Positions 30,811 to 38,021 of a DNA stretch of 64,000 nucleotides are shown piece by piece. The stretch comes from CAVRUD01 sp963849635 (GTDB lineage Bacteria; Chloroflexota; Chloroflexia; Thermomicrobiales; UBA6265): positions 1 through 64,000 of the forward strand of contig CAWKIA010000028.1 in NCBI GenBank assembly GCA_963849635.1, written 5' to 3'. The translations under genes were made by a program, and so were the position numbers. The notes beneath the pieces are model-generated. The model saw only the letters and a program-made list of their open reading frames with translations. It was not told the DNA's origin and did not search any database. Every line of letters begins with the position of its first letter. Positions within the stretch are counted from its first letter, which is position 1.

Positions 30811-30838
30811 TTATTACTCATCGTAAGCCGGTATTCAA
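30811..30838 (-). promoter_or_regulatory. hxlR promoter with overlapping operator
   Basis: On the minus strand: -35 TTGAAT (30838-30833), 16-nt spacer, -10 TAATAA (30816-30811). TACTCATCGTAAG (plus strand 30815-30827) overlaps the spacer and -10 box. HxlR-family operators are typically TTAC/GTAA-type inverted repeats, which this resembles. Confidence 0.55.
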
Positions 30839-30933
30839 CCCTTAGGCCCGAATTTCCCCGGCCAGCACGGCCCCAAGTGGTGGGCCATGGCGGGCACGGT
30901 GCACCGCGTGTGCACCGCGATACACTCTCCCCC

Positions 30934-31290
30934 ATGGCCGGCCTCAACCCCCGTTACGTCCACGTCGTCATCGACCACTTCCGGCCGCGGCTCAAGGCCG
31001 AGCAGGACCGGGTCGCGGCGGAGATGAAGGCCGCGTTTCCCGGCTGCTCGATTTTTCGCTACACGTACGACGTCGACTACCACCTGAAGCATCCCGGGCC
31101 GTGGGCGAAAGAGGAGGTGGCCCTGGCCTTCGTCCAGTGCCGCCTGGTCAGCGGCGCCGTCCACAGCGGCACCGTCTGGGTCGGTCTCGGGACCGGCGAC
31201 GTGTGGGTAACGGGGTGGCCGCTCGAGGCGGAGAGCGGGTGGGTGCGGGGTAGGCAAGAAGAAGGGGAGCGGAGGGCGTCGACTCCCTAA
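30934..31290 (+). CDS. Hypothetical protein
   Basis: A 118-aa protein from ATG 30934; an upstream in-frame start at 30,877 would overlap low-complexity sequence. N-terminal part is coherent (YVHVVIDHFRPRLKAEQDRV, CSIFRYTYDVDYHLKHPGPW, WVGLGTGDVWVTGWPLE), ending in a charged tail. No signal or membrane segment. Family not recognised. The tRNA-like element starts 13 bp after its stop, on the other strand. Confidence 0.5.
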   Translation: MAGLNPRYVHVVIDHFRPRLKAEQDRVAAEMKAAFPGCSIFRYTYDVDYHLKHPGPWAKEEVALAFVQCRLVSGAVHSGTVWVGLGTGDVWVTGWPLEAESGWVRGRQEEGERRASTP

Positions 31291-31302
31291 CCCGTTCCCC
31301 AT

Positions 31303-31385
31303 CTTCGCCGAAGCATTCTGCCACTGAACTACACCGCCCGAAGGCCGTGAGCGGACTCGAACCGCTGACCTCCCCGGCATCGGCC
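31303..31385 (-). tRNA. tRNA-like element with halves in reversed order (permuted tRNA-Gly-like or two fused tRNA fragments)
   Basis: Minus strand, in order: GCCGGGGAGGTC, a perfect T arm (AGCGG TTCGAGT CCGCT), acceptor 3' strand CACGGCC, the tetraloop TTCG, acceptor 5' strand GGCGGTG, TA, and a tRNA-Gly-like D arm (GTTC AGTGGCA GAAT) followed by CTTCG. The 3' half thus precedes the 5' half, and the acceptor strands pair 6 of 7. The anticodon-stem halves CTTCG and CGGGG could also pair with two G-U pairs. Neither half is completed by normal neighbours. It may be a permuted tRNA, or two truncated tRNAs from a tandem cluster. No clear anticodon. Confidence 0.45.
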
Positions 31386-31423
31386 TATTCAGAGATTAGC
31401 ACACGGAAACGGGAGGAGGATCT

Positions 31424-31561
31424 ATGGATGAAAGACTCACCGGGATTGCCGCCGTGATACGGCGCACTAAGGAGACGCTTGGCATCGCACAGTTAGGCCT
31501 TGGCGACTTCTTATTCGGTGAACCGACACGGAAGATCGCCGGCCTGTGCGTCTTAGAGTAG
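31424..31561 (+). pseudogene. 5' fragment of a foreign hypothetical gene interrupted by an IS
   Basis: The strong ribosome site GGAGGAGGATCT precedes ATG 31424, and the translation (MDERLTGIAAVIRRTKETLG, LGDFLFGEPTRKIAG) reads as real coding sequence before a stop at 31,561, where the decayed transposase begins on the opposite strand. GC is lower than in neighbouring genes. Its continuation is probably the fragment at 32,393-32,620, in the same frame modulo 3. Function unknown. Confidence 0.5.
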
Positions 31562-32337
31562 ATGAGGCGGCCGACCGTGACGAGCACGGTCGAGAAGGCG
31601 AGCCAGAACGCGATGACGGCAGCTCGGCGCTCGGTGCACCAGACCAACTTCTTGTGCGCATTGGTCCAGGCGTTGGTGCGCTCGACCACCCATCGCTGGC
31701 TGGCGGTTATCGGCGCGGGCATGTCCAGCGTGGTGATCTGGGCAGCGATGCCTCGGGCGGCGAGCAGCGCGCGGGTGGTCAGCGGAATCGTCCCCACGGT
31801 CCAGATGGACGGTCATCGGCCCTCCGCCGATCTCCAGTGCATCGAGCGTTGGTTCCAGAAGCGGCGCATCGTGCAGATTGGCCGGGGCGGCGATCACCGT
31901 CCGCAGCGGGATGCCGGCGGCATCGATGGCCGAGGGAGCGCTCGAGGCCCGGCTTGCCGCGATCAACGGGGCTGCGGCCGGCTCCTTCGCCGCCGCAGGG
32001 GGCCTTGGTGATGCAGCAGTCGATGGCGATGTCGCTGAGGGTCAGCCCGATCAGGCGATCGTAGGCGGCTAGCATCAGCCCGTGGAGGCGATCCATAACG
32101 CTGGCGGCGATCCACTCGTCCCGGCGGCGGCGGAGGGTGGTGGCCGAGACAGGTTGTGTCGGCGATCCGGTGATAGGCGCAGCCGAAGAAGAGGACCTGG
32201 ACGAGCTTGTCGAAGACCACACGATCGGCGATCCGTGGGCGGTGGCAGCCGAGCGGGTGGGCCACCGGGCCGGAAGGCAGGAGGGCAGAGAACTGGTCCC
32301 AGATGGGCTCGATGATGGATGATGAAACGGCGGGCAC
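31540..32337 (-). pseudogene. Decayed IS5-family transposase
   Basis: From GTG 32337: IS5 N-terminal domain (SIIEPIWDQFSALLP, ADRVVFDKLVQVLFFGCAYHRI), then a frame change to LRRRRDEWIAASVMDRLHGL and IAIDCCITKAPCGG (first catalytic Asp), another to IDAAGIPLRTVIAAPANLHD and MTVHLDRG (second Asp), and another to QRWVVERTNAW (catalytic Glu) and FSTVLVTVGRLIY. All DDE blocks survive but at least three indels break the frame. Terminal repeats could not be fixed with confidence. A 13-bp inverted pair (32,330-32,342 and 32,388-32,400) lies at the upstream end. Confidence 0.75.
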
Positions 32338-32400
32338 GGAGTCGCTCCTTCACACGGAAAGCCTGGAGACCTTCCCGGTCATCGAGCACTCCGTGCCCGC
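32330..32400. repeat. 13-bp inverted repeat at the IS5 upstream end
   Basis: GCGGGCACGGAGT (32,330-32,342) and ACTCCGTGCCCGC (32,388-32,400) are exact reverse complements 45 nt apart. They flank the probable element boundary and could be a hairpin or a remnant of IS ends. Confidence 0.5.
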
Positions 32401-32620
32401 TGCCTATGCGACCCGACCGCTCACCTTTTGGCGCAGGCTCTTAGTGGAATTCGGGCGAGCCGTCACGAACGTTCTTCAAAACATCAGGACGTACGATAGG
32501 GATCGGTTTGATCGCTGGTATGAGCCTATCCAGAAGCAGATGGCCTCAGATCCGCTCCTCAAGCACTTCTACAAAATACGCTCAGAGATCCTGAAAGAGG
32601 GCTCATACAGCGGAGGCTGA
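32393..32620 (+). pseudogene. 3' fragment of the IS-interrupted foreign gene
   Basis: Begins at the IS border; possible GTG start 32393. Translation: RPLTFWRRLLVEFGRAVTNV, YDRDRFDRWYEPIQKQMASD, PLLKHFYKIRSEILKEGSYS. Aromatic- and charge-rich, lower GC than the chromosome, same frame class as 31,424-31,561. Probably the C-terminal part of that protein. No known motif. Confidence 0.5.
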
Positions 32621-32632
32621 TTCTCCGCCGGC

Positions 32633-32920
32633 ATGATCCTAGATGGGAATCTGCCTGAAGGGATAGTCGCATCGGATTTCGACTATGAATCGGGCCAAAC
32701 TACGTGGGAGTACCTTGCCCCTGATGGGACGCTCCAAAAGATGCGTCCTCCTCTTCTCGGAGGCACGGGCGTCGCGTACAAGCACTTCTTCGCTTCTCCG
32801 CCCACTCATCACCTTGGGAAAGAGCTAGAAGACCCATTTGTCGAAACGATGGCAAAGCTATACCTGGATTATCTTTCGGACGTGGTTGAACGAGCCGAGG
32901 AAGAGTTCATGCCGACGTAA
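32633..32920 (+). CDS. Hypothetical protein of the accessory patch
   Basis: A 95-aa protein from ATG 32633, 13 nt after the previous stop, so co-transcribed with it. Sequence: MILDGNLPEGIVASDFDYES, TTWEYLAPDGTLQKMRPPLL, GVAYKHFFASPPTHHLGKEL, then an acidic helix. Lower GC than neighbours, suggesting transfer. Family not recognised; with the interrupted upstream gene it may have been a two-gene cassette. Confidence 0.55.
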   Translation: MILDGNLPEGIVASDFDYESGQTTWEYLAPDGTLQKMRPPLLGGTGVAYKHFFASPPTHHLGKELEDPFVETMAKLYLDYLSDVVERAEEEFMPT

Positions 32921-33103
32921 GCTGGATGTGATCGCCGAGCCGAAGTCCGCCGCCAGCGGAGACCAACAGGAGAGTCGAATGCTCTCGGCCGACCGCACCC
33001 GGGCGGACCCGGGTGTCCGCTCTCTTGACTCCTCCCCTCGTCTGCTCTACCGTAGCTCGCACGGCACCCGTCAATCGAACCGACGCGGAGGAGACGATCC
33101 ATC

Positions 33104-33664
33104 GTGCGGCACCTGCTGGTCTTGGTGTGCCTCGCGGCACTCATCGGCGGTGCCTGGGCGGCGCGCGGCGAGGACGCCTCGTTCGTCCTGGCCTCGCTCG
33201 ACGCCTCGCCGGGCGCGTCCCCGGCCGCGGCATCTCCGGTCGCGGGGGGGAGCAGCGGGCTCGGGCTGACGCAGACCGAGTGGGAGCGCCTGCACGGACC
33301 AGGGACGACGGAGTCGTTCCCCAGCTACGAGGGCGGCCAGTACACGGTCGGATACCTCGACACCCGGGTCTATCTCCTCAACTGGACGCCGCCCGAGCCG
33401 ATCCCGACCCTGGCCCAGGCGCAGGCGCTCGCGCCGACCCTGTATCCCACCGACGCGCAGCTCACCAGGAGTGAGGTCAGCGCCGCCAACAACCCGGTCG
33501 ACCGCTTCGTCAGCGCGTGGCTCGCCGAGGCGTTCGGACCCGACTACCCGTTGTGGAGAGCGGACTCCGTGGGGTCCTTCTCGGTCAACTACCACGTGGA
33601 TCCGTATGGCAGCGGGGCGGTCACCTCGATCGTCTACCAGCTCGGCGAGCCGATGTTCTTCTAG
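33104..33664 (+). CDS. Secreted hypothetical protein
   Basis: A 186-aa protein from GTG 33104. Signal peptide RHLLVLVCLAALIGGAWA, then an Ala/Ser/Pro linker (LDASPGASPAAASPVAGG) typical of exported proteins of this lineage, then a globular domain: LGLTQTEWERLHGPG, YEGGQYTVGYLDTRVYLLNW, NPVDRFVSAWLAEAFG, ending VTSIVYQLGEPMFF. No catalytic motif seen. Stands alone downstream of the accessory hypothetical genes. Function unknown. Confidence 0.65.
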   Translation: MRHLLVLVCLAALIGGAWAARGEDASFVLASLDASPGASPAAASPVAGGSSGLGLTQTEWERLHGPGTTESFPSYEGGQYTVGYLDTRVYLLNWTPPEPIPTLAQAQALAPTLYPTDAQLTRSEVSAANNPVDRFVSAWLAEAFGPDYPLWRADSVGSFSVNYHVDPYGSGAVTSIVYQLGEPMFF

Positions 33665-33899
33665 CCCCGTCGCCGGGGTCGCATGCGATTGGGAGCGCGT
33701 GCAGCGACCTGAGGCACACCCGGCCGGCGCCGGCCGCAGTCCAGATGGCGTCCGTCTGCGCGCCGACGACCATTCCGTCCAATGTCGCCATCGGACCTCT
33801 GGCTGCGCGCGGACGTGCATCCAGCCGCTAAACGTTGTCCTCCGGTGCCGGGAAGCGATTGCTTACAGCGTCGACTTCGGATCCTGCCCCGGGATCGCC

Positions 33900-34208
33900 C
33901 TACGCCACGCACTCGATCACCAGCGTCCGCGTCCACTTCCGCCCGGTGCTGTTCTCGAACGTCACCGTGAGCTCGTAGGTGATCCCGCGCGTCAACCCGG
34001 CGATGGTGAGCGATGCCACCGGGGTAGCCACATCGATGTTGGTGATCAGGTCGTCGACCGCCTCGTTCGTATCCAGCCGGGTGAGGACGCCCGTCGCCGC
34101 GGTGATCGCCTCGCCGGCATCGAAGGCGAACGTCTCGACGTCGGTGTCCGCCATCTGGCGGCTTGGGGGCGACACGCTCAGGTGGGTTTCCTGCCAGGTG
34201 GTGGGCAT
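33900..34208 (-). CDS. Small phage-like structural protein (fibre-tail-adaptor-like)
   Basis: A 102-aa protein; ATG 34208 has AGGAGA seven nt upstream. The pattern TFAFDAGEAITAATGVLTRL, then TPVASLTIAGLTRGITYELT and a final conserved strand (STGRKWTRTLVIECVA) resembles the small Ig-like phage proteins annotated as fibre-tail adaptors. The neighbouring integrase tail supports a prophage or integrative-element origin. No other phage gene is present, so it is probably an orphan remnant. Confidence 0.45.
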   Translation of the reverse strand: MPTTWQETHLSVSPPSRQMADTDVETFAFDAGEAITAATGVLTRLDTNEAVDDLITNIDVATPVASLTIAGLTRGITYELTVTFENSTGRKWTRTLVIECVA

Positions 34209-34259
34209 CACTCGTCTCCTGCGTCAAAGATGGTCGGCAGCGGCCGGGCGTCGTAGGCG

Positions 34260-34493
34260 TTGGCCGGAGCCGCGGAAGCGAATACACGGATCCAGGCGCT
34301 GCTCGGGCACAAGAGCGTCGAGATCGCCCTGAACCTGTACACCCGCATCGACGAGAGCGACATGGGCGACGTGGTCGCCGCCCTCGACGGCCTGGCAAAT
34401 CAGACCCTCGGTGCACCAGAAAGCAATAACCGATCAGAAAACAGCGTCGTGACGGGCATCCTGAGCATTGCGCGTAGTACTCATCGTAAGTAA
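34260..34493 (+). pseudogene. C-terminal fragment of a tyrosine recombinase (integrase)
   Basis: Only the last part of the catalytic domain remains: TRIQALLGHKSVEIALNLYT, with the conserved LGH box and the tyrosine nucleophile in NLYTRI, followed by a charged tail. The upstream Arg-containing boxes and N-terminal arm-binding domain are absent. Marks the remains of an integrated element together with the phage-like gene next to it. The hxlR-type operator word lies over its last codons. Confidence 0.7.
34478..34490 (+). promoter_or_regulatory. Second copy of the HxlR operator-like word
   Basis: TACTCATCGTAAG, identical over 13 bp to the sequence in the hxlR promoter (30,815-30,827); here continued as TAAC, giving GTAC...GTAAGTAAC. 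It lies about 110 bp before the yceI promoter. Confidence 0.5.
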
Positions 34494-34600
34494 CTTGGCA
34501 AGGGAGGTTCACCGCCCCGATGGCCCCGCTCTTGCGGACAGAGAGTCATGGTCCGACGGGTTCATGTTTAGGACTATCCATTTGGGTAGGCTAAGGAGTC

Positions 34601-34650
34601 TTGACAGCGCTGATGCACATGTATATAGTATCTAACGAAGGGTAAGTTAC
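34601..34650 (+). promoter_or_regulatory. Consensus promoter with operator upstream of the YceI gene
   Basis: -35 TTGACA (34,601-34,606), 17-nt spacer, -10 TATAGT (34,624-34,629). Immediately downstream, TAACGAAGGGTAAGTTA (34,633-34,649) is an inverted TAAC/GTTA site covering the expected start of transcription, consistent with repression by an HxlR- or MarR-type protein. Confidence 0.7.
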
Positions 34651-34733
34651 ACACCCAATTGCTGAAGTCCGAATCTGTCCAGTTGTCGGCTGTTCCGGAC
34701 TCACTCGGGATGTTGGAGAGGAGACCTCAACAC

Positions 34734-35288
34734 ATGGTTACCACGGTTCCGGAAAGCACCACCGCTACCTGGCAGATCGACACCGCCCACTCGGTCGTCG
34801 AGTTCGCCATCAAGCACATGATGTTCGCCACGGCGAAGGGCCGCTTCGGCCAGTTCTCTGGAGACATCAATTTCGACCCCAAGAACATCGCCGGATCGGG
34901 CGTGAACGTCGAGATCGACGTCAAGTCGATCGATACCCGCGACGAGAAGCGCGACGGCCACCTGCTCTCGGCCGACTTCTTCGATGCCGGTGCCTTCCCG
35001 ACTATCACCTTCAAAAGCACGCGGGTTGAGCCGACCAGCGACAACGCGTTCAAGGTCCACGGCGATCTCACCATCCACGGCATCACAAGAGAAGCCGTTC
35101 TGGATGCGGAATTGACCGGCCAGGGCAAGAACCCCTGGGGCCAGGAAGTCATCGGCTTCTCGGCGACGACCAAGTTCAAGCGGAGTGCATTCGGGCTGGA
35201 ATGGAATGCCGCCCTGGAGACCGGCGGTGTTCTCGTCGGCGACGAAGTCAAGATCGCAATTGAGATCGAGGCGTCTAAGCAGGCCTAA
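34734..35288 (+). CDS. YceI-family lipid-binding protein
   Basis: A 184-aa lipocalin-like beta-barrel; relatives bind isoprenoid lipids and respond to stress. ATG 34734 follows GAGAGGAGAC. Typical segments: WQIDTAHSVVEFAIKHMMFA near the start, GRFGQFSGDINFD, DVKSIDTRDEKRDGHLLSAD, PTITFKSTRV, KVHGDLTIHGITREAVL, and a C-terminal GDEVKIAIEIEASK. No signal peptide, so probably cytoplasmic. It has its own strong promoter with an operator-like repeat and is followed by a terminator, so it is a single-gene unit. Confidence 0.92.
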   Translation: MVTTVPESTTATWQIDTAHSVVEFAIKHMMFATAKGRFGQFSGDINFDPKNIAGSGVNVEIDVKSIDTRDEKRDGHLLSADFFDAGAFPTITFKSTRVEPTSDNAFKVHGDLTIHGITREAVLDAELTGQGKNPWGQEVIGFSATTKFKRSAFGLEWNAALETGGVLVGDEVKIAIEIEASKQA

Positions 35289-35310
35289 TCACATTCGCAA
35301 GATCATGTGG

Positions 35311-35342
35311 CGGAGGGGGCGATCCGATGATCGCCCCCTCCG
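35311..35342 (+). terminator. Terminator after the YceI gene
   Basis: Perfect 14-bp stem CGGAGGGGGCGATC / GATCGCCCCCTCCG with a 4-nt loop, followed by TATCATTT. Confidence 0.8.
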
Positions 35343-35473
35343 TATCATTTAACCCAACCAGCGGAGCACCCGCCATTCGCAATGTCCACCAGCGCGATCA
35401 ACGGGGTGGCGGATAGAGACGTATCGTATCTCCGGGCAACCGTGGACCCAGGGTTTAGACGCGGAGCGAGGAG

Positions 35474-36295
35474 ATGGACGAGTCACTCGACGCGGCACGG
35501 GCGGACCTGATCACGGCGATCGAGGAGAACGGCGCCGAGTTCCTCCTCGCCATGGGGCGGGCCGCGGGCTCGGAAGAGCGGACCGGGCCAGACATCCAGT
35601 GGGCGATCGGCGGGTCGCCGATCGCCTACCACAATTGCGTGGTGCGGGCCGACCTGGCCCCCGAGGCGGCGGATACGGAGATCACCGCCTCAATAGAGCG
35701 TCTAGTGGCATTCGGCGTGCCGGGGTCGTGGCACGTCGGGCCCGGCATGCGCCCGGCCGATCTCGGCGCCCGGTTGGTGGCCCACGGATTTGCCTACGAG
35801 GGGGACGACATCGGCATGGCGATGGACCTGGCGACACTGCCCGATGATGCGCCGCCCCTGCCGCCCGGCCTCGTGATCGAACGAGTGCGCGACGATCTGG
35901 ATCTCGCGGCGTGGGAGGGGGTGCTGGCGCGTAGTTTCGGCGAGGGCGAGCCGGAAGCCACCTGGGTACGGGAGACCTTTAGCACGATCGGCTTCGCCGA
36001 CGACGTACCATGGCGCCACCTCCTGGGCCGGCTCGGCGGGGAACCGGTAGCGACGACAAGCCTCTTCGTCGGCGGAGGAGCAGCCGGCGTCTATTTCGTG
36101 GCCACGCTCCCATCCGCCCGGCGACGCGGCATCGGGGCAGCCATGACATTGGCCGCCCTGCACCAGGGCCGGGCCATGGGACAACGGGTGGGCGTCCTCG
36201 GCGCCTCGGAGGCCGGCTACGGTGTATACCGCCACCTGGGTTTTGCGGAACTCTGCCGGATCGGTCTGTATGAGTGGCGGCCGGCGAGTGTCTAG
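35474..36295 (+). CDS. GNAT-family N-acetyltransferase
   Basis: A 273-aa protein from ATG 35474 (GGAGCGAGGAG upstream). The C-terminal half holds the GNAT core: LEPVATTSLFVGGGAAGVYF-like strands (GEPVATTSLFVGG, AGVYFVATLPSARRRGIGAA) with the acetyl-CoA loop RRRGIGAA, then ALHQGRAMGQRVGVLGASEA and VYRHLGFAELCRIGLYEW. The N-terminal half is a divergent GNAT-like domain, a double-domain arrangement common in this group. Substrate unknown. Alone on its strand between the YceI and flavin reductase genes. Confidence 0.85.
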   Translation: MDESLDAARADLITAIEENGAEFLLAMGRAAGSEERTGPDIQWAIGGSPIAYHNCVVRADLAPEAADTEITASIERLVAFGVPGSWHVGPGMRPADLGARLVAHGFAYEGDDIGMAMDLATLPDDAPPLPPGLVIERVRDDLDLAAWEGVLARSFGEGEPEATWVRETFSTIGFADDVPWRHLLGRLGGEPVATTSLFVGGGAAGVYFVATLPSARRRGIGAAMTLAALHQGRAMGQRVGVLGASEAGYGVYRHLGFAELCRIGLYEWRPASV

Positions 36296-36492
36296 CGCGA
36301 TGCATAGGCTGATCAATCGCCCGCCTGCCATCGGTACGCCGACCCCCGGACAACCCGTCGTATCCAAGAATGCCTATAAGAACCGTCCGGGCAGGCGTCA
36401 TCGTTCTCGGCTCAGGATTTCAACCCAGGGGTCGCGACCGAGCGAGCGAGTTCTGATAGACGCAAAGCATCCCAGCGAGAACTGGAGCAAAC

Positions 36493-37149
36493 GTGGCGGA
36501 CCTATCTGACGACGCGGAGTACTGTCACGTGCCGCCCAGCGACGCGCCCGGCGGCGTCTACCACTTCCTGACCGGCGTCGTCGCTCCCCGACCGATCGCC
36601 TGGGTCTCGACGGTTGGCCCGGGCGGCGTGCTGAACGTCGCCCCCTATTCCTACTTCCAGATCCTGGCCCACACGCCTCCCACTCTCGGTGTCGTGAGCG
36701 TCGGCGAGAAGGACACGCTGCGCAACATCCGCGTGGCTGGGGAGTACGTCATCAACATTGCCTGTGACGATCTCGTCGAGCAGATGAACTTGACCGCCGC
36801 CAACTTTCCCCCGGAAGTGGACGAATTCGCCTGGGCTGGATTGACTCCGGTCCCATCTCACACCGTCGCGGTGCCCGCCGTGCGCGAGGCGCCGGTGTCG
36901 ATCGAGATGCGCCTCACCGAGATCAAGCCGATCGGCGATAGCTTCCTCATCATCGGCGAAGCCCAGCATGTCCGATATTCCGCCGGCATCGTCGTCGACG
37001 GCCGCGTCGATCCCGCTCGCCTGCAACTGGTCGGGCGCATGGCCGGCAGCACCTACGCCCGTACCACCGACCGGTTCAACCTCAAGCGCCCCACCTACCA
37101 ATCTCTGCTCGACACGAACGTCAAGCCAGCCCGATCAACGCTTGGATAG
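36493..37149 (+). CDS. Flavin reductase-like / FMN-binding split-barrel protein
   Basis: A 218-aa DIM6/NTAB-family protein from GTG 36493. Segments: FLTGVVAPRPIAWVSTVGPG, NVAPYSYFQILAHTPPTLGV, KDTLRNIRVAGEYVINIACD and a C-terminal Y-R-T region (STYARTTDRFNLKRP). Family members bind FMN and act as flavin reductases or flavoredoxins supplying electrons to oxygenases. No oxygenase is nearby, so the partner is unknown. A strong hairpin follows directly, so it is a single-gene unit. Confidence 0.88.
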   Translation: MADLSDDAEYCHVPPSDAPGGVYHFLTGVVAPRPIAWVSTVGPGGVLNVAPYSYFQILAHTPPTLGVVSVGEKDTLRNIRVAGEYVINIACDDLVEQMNLTAANFPPEVDEFAWAGLTPVPSHTVAVPAVREAPVSIEMRLTEIKPIGDSFLIIGEAQHVRYSAGIVVDGRVDPARLQLVGRMAGSTYARTTDRFNLKRPTYQSLLDTNVKPARSTLG

Positions 37150-37153
37150 CTCT

Positions 37154-37189
37154 GGCGACAGGAGCCTGGCAAACAAGGCTCCTGTCGCC
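37154..37189 (+). terminator. Terminator after the flavin reductase gene
   Basis: Perfect 13-bp stem GGCGACAGGAGCC / GGCTCCTGTCGCC with a 10-nt loop, 5 nt after the stop codon. Confidence 0.75.
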
Positions 37190-37209
37190 GGTGGGGACGG
37201 CCCGTTCTC

Positions 37210-37253
37210 AGCCCTGGAGGGCTTTGTCTGGCGTAGCCCGGGGTTTCAACCCT
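37210..37253. repeat. REP-like repeat, AGCCCTGGAGGGCTT...CCGGGGTTTCAACCC type
   Basis: Two small hairpins (AGCCCTGGAGGGCT and GGGGTTTCAACCC) in the same order as at 51,206-51,254. Confidence 0.7.
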
Positions 37254-37283
37254 CAAACTGGCGGGTCCGGCTCCGGCGCTCCC

Positions 37284-37814
37284 CTACGATGCCTGCACCT
37301 TCGGCGCGGCGGGTCGGGAAGTTGTGCGCCTGGCCGGTGCCTTTGCTGCTGGGGGAGGAGTCGAAGGTGCTTTGGTTTTGACCGCTGCCGTCTTACTCGC
37401 CGACGCCTTACTTGCGGACGCCTTATTTGCGGACGCCTTATTTGCCGACGTCTTGCTGTCCGGCACGACGACCGGACTTTCCACTGCCGCCTGTGCCGGC
37501 TCGCTCGCCTGGACGATTTTCTCGGTCGCGGTGGCGACAGACGGCGGCGGCGTCTCACTGGATGTCCCGTTGGACTCATGCGGACCCGTCGCCCGGGCGG
37601 CCTGCCGAGTACGCAGTTGCGCCTCCGCGTCGGACACGGCACTTAGCCGGCGCTCCAGCCGCATCTGCGCCTTGCGCAATTTTGCTTGGGCCTCCGTCAG
37701 TGATCGCTCCGCTCGCCGTTCCAGACGCAGGAGCCGTTTCTCCGCCTTGCCGCCCTGCTTCACCAGAGCGTCGGCCGAATGACCATCGCTCCGTGCCAGC
37801 TTCTGCTTCCCCAT
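37284..37814 (-). CDS. Coiled-coil protein with Lys/Ala/Ser repeat tail
   Basis: A 176-aa basic protein; ATG 37814 follows GGGGAGGA. Residues 25-70 form a charged coiled coil (RLLRLERRAERSLTEAQAKL, RLERRLSAVSDAEAQL). After a Ser/Thr/Pro linker, residues 125-165 consist of 5-residue SANKA/SASKA repeats and AAVKTKAPS, resembling histone H1-like or PHA-granule-associated tails. Encoded by tandem 15-nt repeats. Adjacent, on the other strand, are Ppx/GppA and CHAD genes, so a role binding an acidic polymer such as polyphosphate or DNA is a reasonable guess. Confidence 0.65.
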   Translation of the reverse strand: MGKQKLARSDGHSADALVKQGGKAEKRLLRLERRAERSLTEAQAKLRKAQMRLERRLSAVSDAEAQLRTRQAARATGPHESNGTSSETPPPSVATATEKIVQASEPAQAAVESPVVVPDSKTSANKASANKASASKASASKTAAVKTKAPSTPPPAAKAPARRTTSRPAAPKVQAS

Positions 37815-38021
37815 GCTAATCCTCCCCCCGGATTCGGGTCTGGTCCATACGCACTCGCCGGGCGAAGTACGTGGGCCAGAACCAATTTTCCTAGGAATGT
37901 TAAATACTTCCGCGCAAAGGGACTCGCGCGGACGCCTCAATACGTTAAGGCATTATGATATTCCTGGTCGAAGTTGTCACGGCCTTGCGATCAGCCACGC
38001 AAACTATTAACAGGAGAGCGC

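Noticed and set aside
37380..37450. Tandem 15-bp repeats resembling a CRISPR
   Set aside because: They lie inside a coding sequence and encode SANKA/SASKA repeats; no spacers.
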